From an uncultured Bacteroidia bacterium (lineage in GTDB: Bacteria > Bacteroidota > Bacteroidia > Bacteroidales > F082), in NCBI GenBank assembly GCA_913009755.1, contig CAJVWU010000013.1, positions 1 to 58,871 of the forward strand: a stretch of 58,871 nt of DNA. The letters run 5' to 3'. The notes beneath the pieces are model-generated. The model made no database searches. It saw only the letters and a list, made by a program, of their open reading frames with translations, and was not told the origin of the DNA. Position numbers and translations under genes: made by a program. Below, one piece after another: positions 1 to 8,986 of this stretch; the first letter of the stretch is position 1, and the number at the start of each line of letters is the position of its first letter.

Positions 1-273
1 TGAATAAATTTTTCTATCACTGATACACAGGTAGTTACAAGTGCTACTTATTAACAATTACTCAGGCCGTGTGTTGTGTTGACTTGACGTGTATTATGAA
101 TGGGGCGACCTTTTTAGAGTGGACTCATATATATAAATCATGATTTACTTTTAGGATACAAGGATGTTACAAAACCAGTACAGTTAGTTATAAACTACTT
201 TATTACTGCTACTTAGAACATTCTGGAAAAGTTTGTGCGAATTTATTGGAAAATAAAAAAAAGAAAATCGTGG
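1..273. other. non-coding left edge
   Basis: No convincing coding frame, RNA gene or terminator was seen in this AT-rich stretch. It lies downstream of the minus-strand TPR regulator gene and runs off the window edge. Confidence 0.5.
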
Positions 274-2040
274 TTAAAATTGTGATAAAAATGCAGTCAT
301 GTTTTCCTCTTTTGAAATATCCAGTTTTTTACGCAGGCGGTAACGGGCCACTTTTATGCTATTTAGCGATTGATAGGTGATGGCAGCAATTTCTTTTGTG
401 GTCATATTGAGTTTAAAAAAAGCACAAAGCCGAACTTCATTGTTGGTGAGATCGGGATAGCGTTCACGAAGATTTTTATAAAAACCGGTATATACTTCCT
501 GAAACCTGACCTCGAATTCCTCCCACGACACCATGTTTGTGCTTGACGTTAGTTCGGAAATCAATTCAGAAAGGACTTTCTTGTTTTCGACTTTTGCACC
601 CAGCCTTGCTTTTTTTAATTTGTCAATAATGGTGAGGATAAATTCATTCTTTTTCATCAGGTACAGCACATAGGTTGCCAGTTCTTTATTGGTTTGCTCC
701 AGTTTGTCCCCTAACCTGATCATCTCGGATTTAAACTTTTTCTTCCTGTTTTTTTCAAGTTTCAGAAGCAACACAACGATAAGCAATGACAGAAAAAGTG
801 CCAGCGAAACAGCAATTGCAATCCATATCCTTTGTTTTTGTTGCTGATTATGAAGGGCAGCCCTGAATTCGGCTTCTTTCATTTTCCTGTCAAACCGAAA
901 CTTCATTTCGGTTTGTGTAAGTTGTCTGATGTTGTCTTCATTAAAAACACTATCGGAATATTTTTTGAAAAGTTCAAAATGGCTAAGTGCCTTATCGTAC
1001 ATTTTTTTCTTTTTATATAATTTACTCAGGTTTTCGGCAGCCATGGAAATAATTCCGATTTGTTGGTATTTACGGGCAAGGTCTAATCCTTTTTGCAGAT
1101 AATGCAATGCCTGTTTATCCCGGTCCAAATGCAGATAAACAGCGCCAAGATTGACAAAAGTTTCCGACAAAAACATTGATTTCGACATGACCGGCATGGC
1201 CGTATCCGATTGCTGGATTTCAAGTGAACGCAACAGGTTTTTCAGGGCATCTCTATGGTTTCCTTCCTGTTGGTCCAGTTGCGCAAGTTTAAACAATGCA
1301 TGAGCTTCCCCGGCATGCAGGCCGATGATCTTAAAAAGGGAATATCCGTTGCGGTAATACTTTTCGGCAGTTTTATAATCACCCATCCGGAGATATATTG
1401 AACCGATATTAGTAGTTGTTCCGGCAATATTCATGGTATCCTGCAACTTTTTAAATAAGGGTAATGCTTTTAAATAATAATCAAGTGCCATTTGGTTATC
1501 GTTCAAATTGATATAAACCACCCCCATGTTGTTGTACAATCTTGCCAGATAAGTTGAATCATTAATTTTGTCAGATAAACTTAATCCTTCGAGATAATAA
1601 TTCATTGCCTCATGATAATTTCCTTTTTCAACAAACCGGTTACCAAGGCTTAAATAAACAAGGATCAGCTTATGGTATTCTCCCGATTCTGTTAAAAGCG
1701 GAATGGCATCAGTATATTCTTTTTCAGCGTCTTCCAGACTATCTTTTAAAAAATCAAGGTCACCGAGAAAGGCATGCGCTAATCCAGATGTTCTTGTATT
1801 GTGGGTTTGTTTGGCAAACAGCAAGGCCTGTTCGGCATACTCCCGGGATTTGCCCATGTCAACTAATTTGTATTCCCGGCTCAGTTCCAGGGATAATTGA
1901 GCTTTTTTATTGAGATCATTTTCGTTTTCAACGGCTGTTTTTAAACTGTCAATTTTATCCTGTGCAAATGCGGTTGGATTTACCGTTAGATAAAGTAAAA
2001 GAAAAATTATCTGGTATGTAAATTTATTTAGTATTATCAT
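274..2040 (-). CDS. TPR-repeat membrane regulator with C-terminal LuxR-like helix-turn-helix
   Basis: Likely a one-component signalling protein of a kind common in Bacteroidota. After an N-terminal hydrophobic signal ending near AFAQ come tandem TPR repeats (about residues 40-370), one transmembrane helix (about 404-428), a coiled-coil stretch and a C-terminal DNA-binding-type helix-turn-helix with the words NEVRLCAF, TKEIAAIT and NSIKVARYRLRKKL. The TPRs would be periplasmic and the HTH cytoplasmic. I chose the ATG at 2040 (588 aa): a longer frame opens at 2127, but an exact -7 box lies at 2077-2084, inside that extension, and the 588-aa form matches the 590-aa paralogue at 12636-14408. The ligand and target genes are unknown. 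Confidence 0.8.
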   Translation of the reverse strand: MIILNKFTYQIIFLLLYLTVNPTAFAQDKIDSLKTAVENENDLNKKAQLSLELSREYKLVDMGKSREYAEQALLFAKQTHNTRTSGLAHAFLGDLDFLKDSLEDAEKEYTDAIPLLTESGEYHKLILVYLSLGNRFVEKGNYHEAMNYYLEGLSLSDKINDSTYLARLYNNMGVVYINLNDNQMALDYYLKALPLFKKLQDTMNIAGTTTNIGSIYLRMGDYKTAEKYYRNGYSLFKIIGLHAGEAHALFKLAQLDQQEGNHRDALKNLLRSLEIQQSDTAMPVMSKSMFLSETFVNLGAVYLHLDRDKQALHYLQKGLDLARKYQQIGIISMAAENLSKLYKKKKMYDKALSHFELFKKYSDSVFNEDNIRQLTQTEMKFRFDRKMKEAEFRAALHNQQQKQRIWIAIAVSLALFLSLLIVVLLLKLEKNRKKKFKSEMIRLGDKLEQTNKELATYVLYLMKKNEFILTIIDKLKKARLGAKVENKKVLSELISELTSSTNMVSWEEFEVRFQEVYTGFYKNLRERYPDLTNNEVRLCAFFKLNMTTKEIAAITYQSLNSIKVARYRLRKKLDISKEENMTAFLSQF

Positions 2041-2076
2041 CGGGACGAGGCCAATTAACCTGTTTTTTTTAGTAAT

Positions 2077-2084
2077 CAAAGATA
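2077..2084 (-). promoter_or_regulatory. -7 box TATCTTTG for the TPR regulator
   Basis: Exact match to the Bacteroidota TAnnTTTG motif on the minus strand, about 37 bases before the ATG at 2040. It rules out the longer reading frame as the translated form. Confidence 0.55.
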
Positions 2085-2233
2085 ACAAAAGGATGGGTAT
2101 ATGGATTAAAAATAAAATTTCGCGCAAATAAAACGATATGAAATCGGTATAACGGCCTGATGAAACTGCAGATTTAAAAGCACCCTCTTTGCGAAAGGGT
2201 CAAGAATAATCCCGTAAAATCAAAGGTTTGTGG

Positions 2234-3049
2234 CTAAACAGAAACATCAAAATCGCGAAGGGCGTCATTCAGCGAAGTTTTTTTATCGGTGGATTCTTTA
2301 CGCTGCCCGATGATCAGGGCACAGGAGACCTCGTAATGCCCGGCCGGAAATTTCTTTGTATAACTACCCGGAATAACTACCGATCGCGGCGGAACATAGC
2401 CATTATATTCAACAGGTTCCTTTCCGCTAACATCAATGATCCTTGTGGATTGTGTAATCACCACATTGGCACCCAATACGGCTTCCCTGCCAATTCTCAC
2501 GCCTTCAACAACAATGGAGCGTGATCCGATAAAACAATTGTCTTCAATAATGACCGGTGCGGCCTGAACAGGTTCCAACACACCGCCGATACCCACTCCC
2601 CCACTCAGATGCACATTCTTCCCGATCTGGGCACATGAGCCCACGGTAGCCCAGGTATCAACCATCGTTCCCCCGTCAACATAAGCGCCGATGTTGATGT
2701 AAGAAGGCATCATCACCACACCCCGGGCGATAAATGAACCATACCGTGCCAGGGCATGCGGAACGACCCTAATCCCCTGTTTCGCATAATTCTTTTTCAG
2801 GGGGATCTTATCGTGAAACTCAAATATGCCCACCGCTGAGGTTTCCATCTTGCGAATAGGGAAATACAGGATCACTGCTTTTTTTATCCAGGTATTCACT
2901 TTCCAATCGTCGCCGGCAGGTTCAGCCACCCGAAAACGGCCTTTGTCCAGTTCCTCAATAACAAATTCAATGGCCTCTTTTACCGGATTTTCAGAAAGGG
3001 CTTCCCTGTTTTGCCAGGCATTTTCTATCAGGTTTTTAATTTTTTCCAT
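2234..3049 (-). CDS. dapD: 2,3,4,5-tetrahydropyridine-2,6-dicarboxylate N-succinyltransferase
   Basis: Cytoplasmic enzyme of the succinylase route to meso-diaminopimelate and lysine; it transfers succinyl from succinyl-CoA to tetrahydrodipicolinate. The 271-residue length is that of the family. An N-terminal helical part (EKIKNLIENAWQNREAL) is followed by a left-handed beta-helix made of hexapeptide repeats (about residues 105-230), with the familiar blocks VVPHALARYGSFIA, YINIGAYVDGGTMVDTWATV and GGVGIGGVLEPVQA. It is divergent from ruvX across an 87-bp gap. No other dap gene is nearby. Confidence 0.95.
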   Translation of the reverse strand: MEKIKNLIENAWQNREALSENPVKEAIEFVIEELDKGRFRVAEPAGDDWKVNTWIKKAVILYFPIRKMETSAVGIFEFHDKIPLKKNYAKQGIRVVPHALARYGSFIARGVVMMPSYINIGAYVDGGTMVDTWATVGSCAQIGKNVHLSGGVGIGGVLEPVQAAPVIIEDNCFIGSRSIVVEGVRIGREAVLGANVVITQSTRIIDVSGKEPVEYNGYVPPRSVVIPGSYTKKFPAGHYEVSCALIIGQRKESTDKKTSLNDALRDFDVSV

Positions 3050-3115
3050 ACTTCATTTTTGAAAAATTAAAAATAAACAAAAAAAAGAAATCAAAACAGC
3101 CATTAGCAAAAGTGT

Positions 3116-3123
3116 TAATTTTG
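3116..3123 (+). promoter_or_regulatory. -7 box TAATTTTG before ruvX
   Basis: Exact TAnnTTTG motif 13 bases before the ruvX ATG, so the leader of the ruvX-def transcript would be very short. Confidence 0.5.
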
Positions 3124-3136
3124 CAATCTGATTTTT

Positions 3137-3559
3137 ATGGGAAGAATACTTGCAATAGATTACGGGCAAAAGCGGGTTGGCATTGCGGCAACCGATGAGT
3201 TGCAAATTATCGCCAACGGGCTGGTAACAGTGCCAGTTAAAGACATCTGGAGTTACCTGAGAAACTACCTGGCTACCGAAAATGTGGATTGTATTGTTGT
3301 GGGCGAGCCCAGAGACATGAAAAACAGGCCGTCGGATGCCAGCCGTTTTATTGAACCCTTTGTCGGTAAACTGAGAAAGACTTTTCCCGAAATGAAAATT
3401 GACCGGTACGATGAACGGTTTACCTCGAAGATGGCACACGACACCATGCTGACAGGCGGATTAAAAAAGAAGAGAAGACAGGACAAGGCATTGGTTGACA
3501 CCATCAGTGCAACGCTGCTGTTGCAATCGTATATGGAATCCGTTAACCGGAAATTATAA
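3137..3559 (+). CDS. ruvX: RuvX/YqgF family nuclease
   Basis: RNase H-fold protein annotated as putative Holliday junction resolvase and implicated in 16S rRNA 5' end maturation. The first catalytic aspartate lies in the N-terminal motif RILAIDYGQKRVGIA, followed by VVGEPRDMKN and the C-terminal DTISATLLLQSYM block. At 140 residues it is full length for the family. The def gene follows 41 bases downstream in the same direction, so the two are probably one operon. Confidence 0.93.
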   Translation: MGRILAIDYGQKRVGIAATDELQIIANGLVTVPVKDIWSYLRNYLATENVDCIVVGEPRDMKNRPSDASRFIEPFVGKLRKTFPEMKIDRYDERFTSKMAHDTMLTGGLKKKRRQDKALVDTISATLLLQSYMESVNRKL

Positions 3560-3600
3560 ACCTGATCCCCTTAAGTGGGAATTAACAAAAGAAAGAAAGA

Positions 3601-4170
3601 ATGCTACCGATAACTGCTTACGGACACCCGACCCTGAAAAAGAAAGGGGAAGAGATCAACGCCGATTATCCCGGGCTAAAACAATTGATTGAAGAGATGT
3701 TTGAAACCATGTATGAGGATAACGGTGTCGGGCTGGCGGCCCAGCAAATCAACAGGACCATCCGGTTATTTATTGTTGATGCCACACTTTATGCCGAGGA
3801 GTTTCCCGAAACCAAAGATTTTAAGAAGGTGTTTATCAATGCTCAAATGATTGCCGAAGAAGGCGATGAATGGGATTTCGAAGAAGGTTGCTTAAGCGTG
3901 CCGGGCATCAGGGAATATATAAGACGTAAGCCGGTTATCCATATCAGTTATTATGATGAAAACTGGGATTATCATAAAAATGAACGCTTCGATGGCGTGG
4001 CTGCACGTATCATTCAGCATGAGTATGACCACACGGAAGGCATTTTATTTGTCGAAAGAATCCCTCATTTTAAGAAAGTTTTACTCAAAGGCAAACTAAA
4101 AGATATTTCCACCGGTAAAGCCGATGTGGATTATAAAATGATTTATCCAAGGTTAAAACGGAAAAGGTAA
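3601..4170 (+). CDS. def: peptide deformylase
   Basis: Removes the formyl group from the initiator methionine of new proteins using a bound metal ion. All three signature motifs are present: GVGLAAQQI (from about residue 42), EEGCLS with metal-ligand Cys97, and HEYDH at residues 140-144 with the two metal-binding histidines and catalytic Glu141. At 189 residues it matches the usual Bacteroidota length. It is second gene after ruvX. Confidence 0.96.
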   Translation: MLPITAYGHPTLKKKGEEINADYPGLKQLIEEMFETMYEDNGVGLAAQQINRTIRLFIVDATLYAEEFPETKDFKKVFINAQMIAEEGDEWDFEEGCLSVPGIREYIRRKPVIHISYYDENWDYHKNERFDGVAARIIQHEYDHTEGILFVERIPHFKKVLLKGKLKDISTGKADVDYKMIYPRLKRKR

Positions 4171-4189
4171 CAGTTTTGAGTTTTCAGTT

Positions 4190-4308
4190 CTCAGTCAGCA
4201 GTTTTCAGTCGGCAGTCAGCAGTCAGCAGTTGGCAGTCGGCAGTTGGCAGTCGGCAGTTGGCAGTCGGCAGTTGGCAGTCGGCAGTTGGCAGTCAGCAGT
4301 CGGCAGTC
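4190..4308. repeat. 14-bp tandem repeat (CAGTTGGCAGTCGG)
   Basis: Four perfect head-to-tail copies of the 14-mer CAGTTGGCAGTCGG at 4227-4282 and a fifth with one change at 4283-4296. They are flanked on both sides by decayed 7-bp units of the type CAGTCAG or CAGTCGG. A frame stays open through it only because the repeat lacks stops; it is low-complexity Ser/Gln/Ala/Val and has no sign of being a gene. It sits just after def. Confidence 0.9.
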
Positions 4309-4390
4309 AATCATCAAAAATCAAAAATTCATCCTCCTCCCCCATTTTCTTTTTGTTAACAAATAACATATTCCCCGGTGCTTTATTTTT

Positions 4391-4398
4391 TAAATTTG
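4391..4398 (+). promoter_or_regulatory. -7 box TAAATTTG before the exporter gene
   Basis: Exact TAnnTTTG motif 24 bases before the ATG at 4423. It separates this gene from ruvX-def. Confidence 0.5.
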
Positions 4399-4422
4399 AC
4401 ATCGTTTAACTAAATCAACACG

Positions 4423-5487
4423 ATGGAAATTTTTTCCATTTTTAAGCAAAGTTTAAGCATTACGCTTTTTGTTTTGTCAATGATGCTGATCATTGAATAC
4501 CTGAATGTTTTATCAAAAGGAATATGGAGCCGTAAATTGCAGGACAGCCCGTGGAAACAAATTCTGCTGGGCACGCTGCTGGGAATATTGCCCGGTTGTC
4601 TGGGGGCTTATACGGCTGTTTCTCTTTATGTACACAACATCATTGGCCTGGCAGCACTGGTGGCTACCATGATTGCCACTTCAGGGGATGAAGCATTTTT
4701 TATGTTTTCCATTATTCCCGAAACGGCCCTCATTATTCATGTCCTGCTTTTTGTGATTGCCATTGCTACAGGTTTTATTGTCCTGCTTTTCAGCAAAAAA
4801 ACGATTCTTTATCCCAAAAAACATTTTGATATTCATAACAACGAACCCGAATGTTTTTGTTTTGAAAGAAAAAAATGGATACACCAACTCAGGCATATCA
4901 GTATGCTCAGGTTTATCCTCGTGGTTTTTTTGCTTTTGACAACGCTGGCCGTCATCGTCAACTTCAGCAACCTGTTGCATGGTCTTGAAGTGCTTAATCC
5001 CGGAAAGCCCCCCGAGCACGATCATTCCGAATGGGTTGGCATCACTTTTCTGGCCGTTCTGGGCATTTCATTTTTTATCATCCTTACCGTCAGCGACCAT
5101 TTCCTGAAAGAACACCTGGTGAAACACATCATAAAAAAACATTTTTTAAAGATCTTTTTATGGACATTCGGCACATTGATCGCTTTGTATTTTTTAAGCC
5201 GGTACGTTGACCTGGACAATATTATACACAACAATCTGTTTATGGTCCTTGTTTTTGCCGTGCTCATCGGCATCATCCCCGAATCGGGGCCGCACCTGAT
5301 ATTTGTCATTTTGTTTGCGGCGGGCAGCATTCCTATGAGCATACTGCTTGCCAGTTCAATAGTGCAGGACGGCCACGGAAGTCTTCCCCTGATCGCCGAA
5401 TCACAAAAAAGTTTTATAAAAATAAAGGCAATCAACATGCTGGTCGGCTTTATTATCGGCGGACTGGGACTTCTTACCGGTTTTTAG
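4423..5487 (+). CDS. putative 10-TM heavy-metal exporter (ArsP_2-like)
   Basis: Polytopic membrane protein of 354 residues with roughly ten hydrophobic segments. The GTLLGILPGCLGAY block near residue 50 and the similar GIIPESGPHLIFV block in the second half suggest an internal pseudo-repeat, as in the ArsP_2 family of putative heavy-metal (arsenic or manganese) exporters. A His/Asp-rich loop (PPEHDHSEW) could bind metal. The family assignment rests on recalled sequence features and the substrate is not known. It is monocistronic, ending at an inverted-repeat element. Confidence 0.65.
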   Translation: MEIFSIFKQSLSITLFVLSMMLIIEYLNVLSKGIWSRKLQDSPWKQILLGTLLGILPGCLGAYTAVSLYVHNIIGLAALVATMIATSGDEAFFMFSIIPETALIIHVLLFVIAIATGFIVLLFSKKTILYPKKHFDIHNNEPECFCFERKKWIHQLRHISMLRFILVVFLLLTTLAVIVNFSNLLHGLEVLNPGKPPEHDHSEWVGITFLAVLGISFFIILTVSDHFLKEHLVKHIIKKHFLKIFLWTFGTLIALYFLSRYVDLDNIIHNNLFMVLVFAVLIGIIPESGPHLIFVILFAAGSIPMSILLASSIVQDGHGSLPLIAESQKSFIKIKAINMLVGFIIGGLGLLTGF

Positions 5488-5686
5488 CCTGATTAATTCA
5501 TAAGTTTTGGTTGGATATGCATTTTGCCCCGTCCTTCAGGGCGGGGATGGCTGTTCAGGAGAAAAACGGCTTTAGCCATTAATTTTTTCTCTTTCTTTTT
5601 GATTAATGGCTAAAGCTTTCAAATTCTTGCATTTGATTATCCGGGGCAAAATTTAATCAGAGAATGTAATTTATGAATTAATCAGG
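5488..5686. repeat. nested inverted-repeat element (MITE- or REP-like)
   Basis: A 199-bp block made of concentric inverted repeats. The outermost arms are a perfect 16-bp pair at 5488-5503 and 5671-5686 (CCTGATTAATTCATAA and its complement). Inside is an 11-bp pair at 5521-5531 and 5642-5652 (ATTTTGCCCCG). A GC-rich hairpin spans 5527-5546, and a perfect 15-bp pair at 5569-5583 and 5602-5616 (GCTTTAGCCATTAAT) has an 18-base loop. There is no coding frame. The left arm starts directly after the TAG stop of the exporter gene. The design suggests a non-autonomous mobile or REP-type dispersed element. Confidence 0.75.
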
Positions 5687-5710
5687 TTAGCATTTCTTAT
5701 GATAAATTTT

Positions 5711-5718
5711 TATTTTTG
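5711..5718 (+). promoter_or_regulatory. -7 box TATTTTTG before cysH
   Basis: Exact TAnnTTTG motif 20 bases before the ATG at 5739 and 25 bases beyond the right arm of the inverted-repeat element. Confidence 0.5.
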
Positions 5719-5738
5719 CATATCCTGATTCAATATTT

Positions 5739-6446
5739 ATGGCAGACGAAAATACCATCAGAAGATGGAACCAAGAATTCAATCATAAATCCCCTGACGA
5801 GATACTGCGTTTTTTTTTGGGGCATTTCAAGGATAAAATAGCCTTGTCATCCAGTCTTGGAATCGAAGACCAGGTGTTGATCAGGATGGTCAGCAAAATC
5901 AATAAAAATACAAGAATATTTACCCTGGACACCGGCCGGCTTTTTCCCGAAACTTATGACCTGATTGAACGGACTGCAAATAAATATGACATTCATATCC
6001 AGGTGTTTTTCCCCGATGCCCGCGAAGTTGAAAAGATGGTTTATGAAAAAGGCATTAACCTGTTTTACGAAAGTGTTGAAAACCGCAAACTGTGTTGTGC
6101 CGTAAGGAAACTAAGACCGTTGGTACGGGCAATCGAAGGTCTTGATGCCTGGATAACCGGCCTGAGGAAGGAGCAATCGGAAACAAGAAACAATCTTCAT
6201 GTGGTTGAATGGGACGAAAACAACGGGCTGATCAAGATCAACCCCCTGTTGCACTGGACTGAAGAGGAGGTGAAAGATTATATTGATGCCCATAATATCC
6301 CCTATAATCCGCTGTATAATAAAGGTTATGCCAGCATTGGCTGCCAGCCTTGTACACGGGCAATAGAACCCGGAGAAACTTTGAGGGCCGGACGCTGGTG
6401 GTGGGAAAATGCAGAAGCCAAGGAATGTGGCCTTCACCAACGATAA
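5739..6446 (+). CDS. cysH: phosphoadenylyl/adenylyl-sulfate reductase, iron-sulfur type
   Basis: Reduces activated sulfate to sulfite with thioredoxin. The PP-loop type nucleotide-binding motif SSSLGIEDQVL is near residue 38, TLDTGRLFPET follows, and the C-terminal redox motif ECGLH has catalytic Cys230. The cysteine pairs Cys119-Cys120 and Cys202-xx-Cys205 (GCQPC) are the four ligands of a [4Fe-4S] cluster, which marks the APS-reductase type rather than the cluster-free E. coli PAPS type. No cysDN, cysN or sulfite reductase genes are adjacent, so it appears to stand alone here. Confidence 0.92.
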   Translation: MADENTIRRWNQEFNHKSPDEILRFFLGHFKDKIALSSSLGIEDQVLIRMVSKINKNTRIFTLDTGRLFPETYDLIERTANKYDIHIQVFFPDAREVEKMVYEKGINLFYESVENRKLCCAVRKLRPLVRAIEGLDAWITGLRKEQSETRNNLHVVEWDENNGLIKINPLLHWTEEEVKDYIDAHNIPYNPLYNKGYASIGCQPCTRAIEPGETLRAGRWWWENAEAKECGLHQR

Positions 6447-6570
6447 TTGTTGCTGCCTCCGTTTACTGTTTTGCTGAACGTCCCTTCTACATCATTTTCT
6501 TTTTATATCAGTAATGCCCGAACAAAATGGATGTGAAGTTTATATGCCTGATAAAACCTTTTAAATTTTC

Positions 6571-7872
6571 ATGAACCGTCAAATCCTCCGCCTGTCCATC
6601 CCCAATATTGTGAGCAACATTACTGTTCCGTTGCTTGGGCTGGTGGATATGGCCATGATGGGGCACCTGGATAATCCGGTTTACATCGGTGCCATTGCCC
6701 TGGGGGGTGCAATATTTAATTTAATTTACATGAGTTTCGGTTTTTTACGGATGAGCACAAGCGGATTCACGGCCCAGTCGTTCGGTGCAAAAAATAAGGA
6801 AGAAACCTCACTGATCTTATACCGTTCAATCGCCGTTGCTTTTGGCCTTGCCGTCTTGCTGATTGCTTTGCAATATCCCATCCAGTTGATTTCTTTCCGC
6901 TTGCTCGGCGGAAGTGAAGAGGTGAAAACACTGGCACGCCAATATTTTTATATCAGGATATTTGCCGCCCCGGCCACCCTGGGCCTGTATGCCCTCAACG
7001 GATGGTTCCTGGGCATGCAGAATGCACGCATACCCATGTTCCTTGCCATTTTGATCAACTTGATGAACATCGGACTTAATTTTCTTTTTATCATCGGTTT
7101 TAAAATGACTTCAAACGGGGTTGCCCTGGCCAGCGTACTTGCTCAGTACAGCGGGCTGATCCTGGCTTTCTTTTTGTTATCAAGGCATTTTAAGGAATAT
7201 CTGAAAAAATACAACAAGGCCATAATCTTAAAGGCCGAAGCACTGGGAAAGTTTTTCAGGGTGAATGCCGACATTTTTATCCGCACTTTACTTTTGATTT
7301 TGGTGCTTACTTTTTTCACCAGCCGTTCGGCACGTATCAGCGATGATATATTGGCCGTGAATTCCCTTTTGTTTCAGTTCTTTTTTATTTTTTCCTATTT
7401 CGCCGATGGTTTTGCCTTTGCCGGAGAAGCATTAACGGGAAAAGCAAGAGGGGAAAACAATGGAACGTTACTGAACAAAACCATCCAATACTTGTTTTAT
7501 TGGGGATGGGGATCAGCCATCCTGTTCAGCCTCATTTATCTGTTTGGCATGAAACCCATCCTGCAGGTTATGACTGACAACGATTTTCTCCTGCAAATAA
7601 CTTACGATTACAAATGGTGGGTTATTATCCTGCCGCTTACGAGCAGTGCAGCTTTTATCTGGGATGGCATTTATATTGGCGTTATGGCTGCAAAAGCCAT
7701 GCGGAATACCATGATTGTTGCTTCATTGTTTGTTTTTGTACCTGCCTATTTTCTTACCATTGACAAATTCGGAAACCATGGCCTGTGGTTTGCACTCAAC
7801 CTGTTCATGATGAGCCGTGGTCTGTTGATGTGGGTCATGGCCAAACAGGCGGTTAGTCAGAAAAACCGTTAA
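6571..7872 (+). CDS. MATE family efflux transporter (DinF-like)
   Basis: Twelve-helix inner-membrane exporter of 433 residues, driven by sodium or proton gradients. The N-terminal segment IPNIVSNITVPLLGLVDMAM with the following FGFLRMSTSGFTAQ is characteristic of the DinF branch of the MATE family. Both halves show the six-helix pattern. Substrates cannot be told from sequence. It is monocistronic, 124 bp after cysH. Confidence 0.88.
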   Translation: MNRQILRLSIPNIVSNITVPLLGLVDMAMMGHLDNPVYIGAIALGGAIFNLIYMSFGFLRMSTSGFTAQSFGAKNKEETSLILYRSIAVAFGLAVLLIALQYPIQLISFRLLGGSEEVKTLARQYFYIRIFAAPATLGLYALNGWFLGMQNARIPMFLAILINLMNIGLNFLFIIGFKMTSNGVALASVLAQYSGLILAFFLLSRHFKEYLKKYNKAIILKAEALGKFFRVNADIFIRTLLLILVLTFFTSRSARISDDILAVNSLLFQFFFIFSYFADGFAFAGEALTGKARGENNGTLLNKTIQYLFYWGWGSAILFSLIYLFGMKPILQVMTDNDFLLQITYDYKWWVIILPLTSSAAFIWDGIYIGVMAAKAMRNTMIVASLFVFVPAYFLTIDKFGNHGLWFALNLFMMSRGLLMWVMAKQAVSQKNR

Positions 7873-8006
7873 GAAAATTCCTTTGATGAAATCCAAAACA
7901 TCAGTATATACATTTAAAATCCTTTCATAACCCTTGTTAATAAAGGGATTCTGAATTTATTAAAAATATTTTAGTACTATGTATTGCATAGTATCTGTTT
8001 TTGCAT

Positions 8007-8014
8007 TATATTTG
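8007..8014 (+). promoter_or_regulatory. -7 box TATATTTG before padR
   Basis: Exact TAnnTTTG motif ending 4 bases before the ATG at 8019. The transcript would be leaderless or nearly so, and an upstream TTG at 8001 cannot be the start. Confidence 0.5.
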
Positions 8015-8018
8015 CCGC

Positions 8019-8348
8019 ATGAATTTAGAAAAGTCAAATGCCCAGATGCGAAAAGGCGTACTTGAGTTGTGCGTCCTCTCTGTAATTTCCCATAAAGAGG
8101 TTTATACTTCCGATATTTTATCATCATTAACAGAAGCCGAGTTGCTTGTTGTTGAAGGCACCGTTTATCCGTTGCTCACACGTTTAAAAAATGAAAGACT
8201 ACTGAAGTACCGGTGGGAGGAATCCACATCGGGCCCACCCCGGAAATATTACAGTTTGACAGCTGAAGGACACTCTGCTTATGAAAAAATGCGCAATAAC
8301 TGGGAAAAGTTAAATCAATCCGTAAATCGTTTATTAAAGAAAAAATAA
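8019..8348 (+). CDS. PadR family transcriptional regulator
   Basis: Small winged-helix repressor of 109 residues. The core reads RKGVLELCVLSVI, then a helix-turn-helix ending GTVYPLLTRLKNERLLKYRW, the beta wing ESTSGPPRKYYSLTAEG and a C-terminal dimerisation helix, all typical of short PadR proteins. The ATG at 8019 was chosen because the -7 box ends at 8014. It is followed after 8 bases by a PspC-domain gene, a pairing often seen in Bacteroidota, where the regulator probably controls its own operon in response to envelope conditions (inference). Confidence 0.88.
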   Translation: MNLEKSNAQMRKGVLELCVLSVISHKEVYTSDILSSLTEAELLVVEGTVYPLLTRLKNERLLKYRWEESTSGPPRKYYSLTAEGHSAYEKMRNNWEKLNQSVNRLLKKK

Positions 8349-8356
8349 ATCCGGCT

Positions 8357-8986
8357 ATGAAAAAAACACAAAGTATAAACATCAGGGGCATCGTCATCAT
8401 ATTTGATGAAGACGCTTTTCAGCGGTTAAACAGTTACCTGGATGAAATCAATAAATATTTCAAAACGAAAAAAGGGTATGAAGACATCATTAATGATATT
8501 GAAACCCGGATTGCAGAACTGTTCCAGCAAAAGCTTAACGATAAAAAACAGGTGATCACCCTGGAGGATGTAGAAGAAGTGATTGCCATTATGGGGCATC
8601 CTTCCGATTTTGACATGGATACTGAAGAAGAAGCAACTGGGTTTCCGGGCACATCCCGCCGGCGAAGGAGATTGTTCCGTGATATGGATAACCGTATGAT
8701 CGGTGGGGTGTGTGCAGGCCTAAGTGCGTATTTCAATACTGACATGGTTTGGTTCAGAATTGCCTTCGTGATTGCCTTGTTCCTCGGGGGCAGCAGCATC
8801 CTTGTTTATCTTGTTTTGTGGGTTGTTGTACCGCCGGCACGGACAGTCAGTGAAAAACTTGAAATGCAGGGTGACCCGGTCACCATATCCAATATCGAAA
8901 AATCGTTTAAGGAAGAAATGAGCGGCTTGAAAGACAAACTAAATGATCTGACAAAGCAGGCAAAAGAAACATTTCATGATAAATGA
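8357..8986 (+). CDS. PspC-domain membrane protein
   Basis: Protein of 209 residues. A soluble N-terminal part (about 1-95) contains the helical stretch YEDIINDIETRIAELFQQKL. The PspC domain starts at RLFRDMDNRMIGGVCAGL (about 110) with two hydrophobic segments (VWFRIAFVIALFLGG and ILVYLVLWVVV, about 130-157). A short charged tail (about 175-209) follows. In enterobacteria PspC is an inner-membrane partner of the phage-shock response; here the role is inferred to be envelope stress. It is co-transcribed with padR. Confidence 0.85.
   Translation: MKKTQSINIRGIVIIFDEDAFQRLNSYLDEINKYFKTKKGYEDIINDIETRIAELFQQKLNDKKQVITLEDVEEVIAIMGHPSDFDMDTEEEATGFPGTSRRRRRLFRDMDNRMIGGVCAGLSAYFNTDMVWFRIAFVIALFLGGSSILVYLVLWVVVPPARTVSEKLEMQGDPVTISNIEKSFKEEMSGLKDKLNDLTKQAKETFHDK

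Noticed and set aside
4190-4308. CRISPR array
   Set aside because: The repeat is tandem with no spacers, and there are no cas genes in the window.
4176-4409. 77-codon open frame after def
   Set aside because: It is only the 14-bp tandem repeat read in frame; the repeated Ser/Gln/Ala/Val peptide has no independent support.
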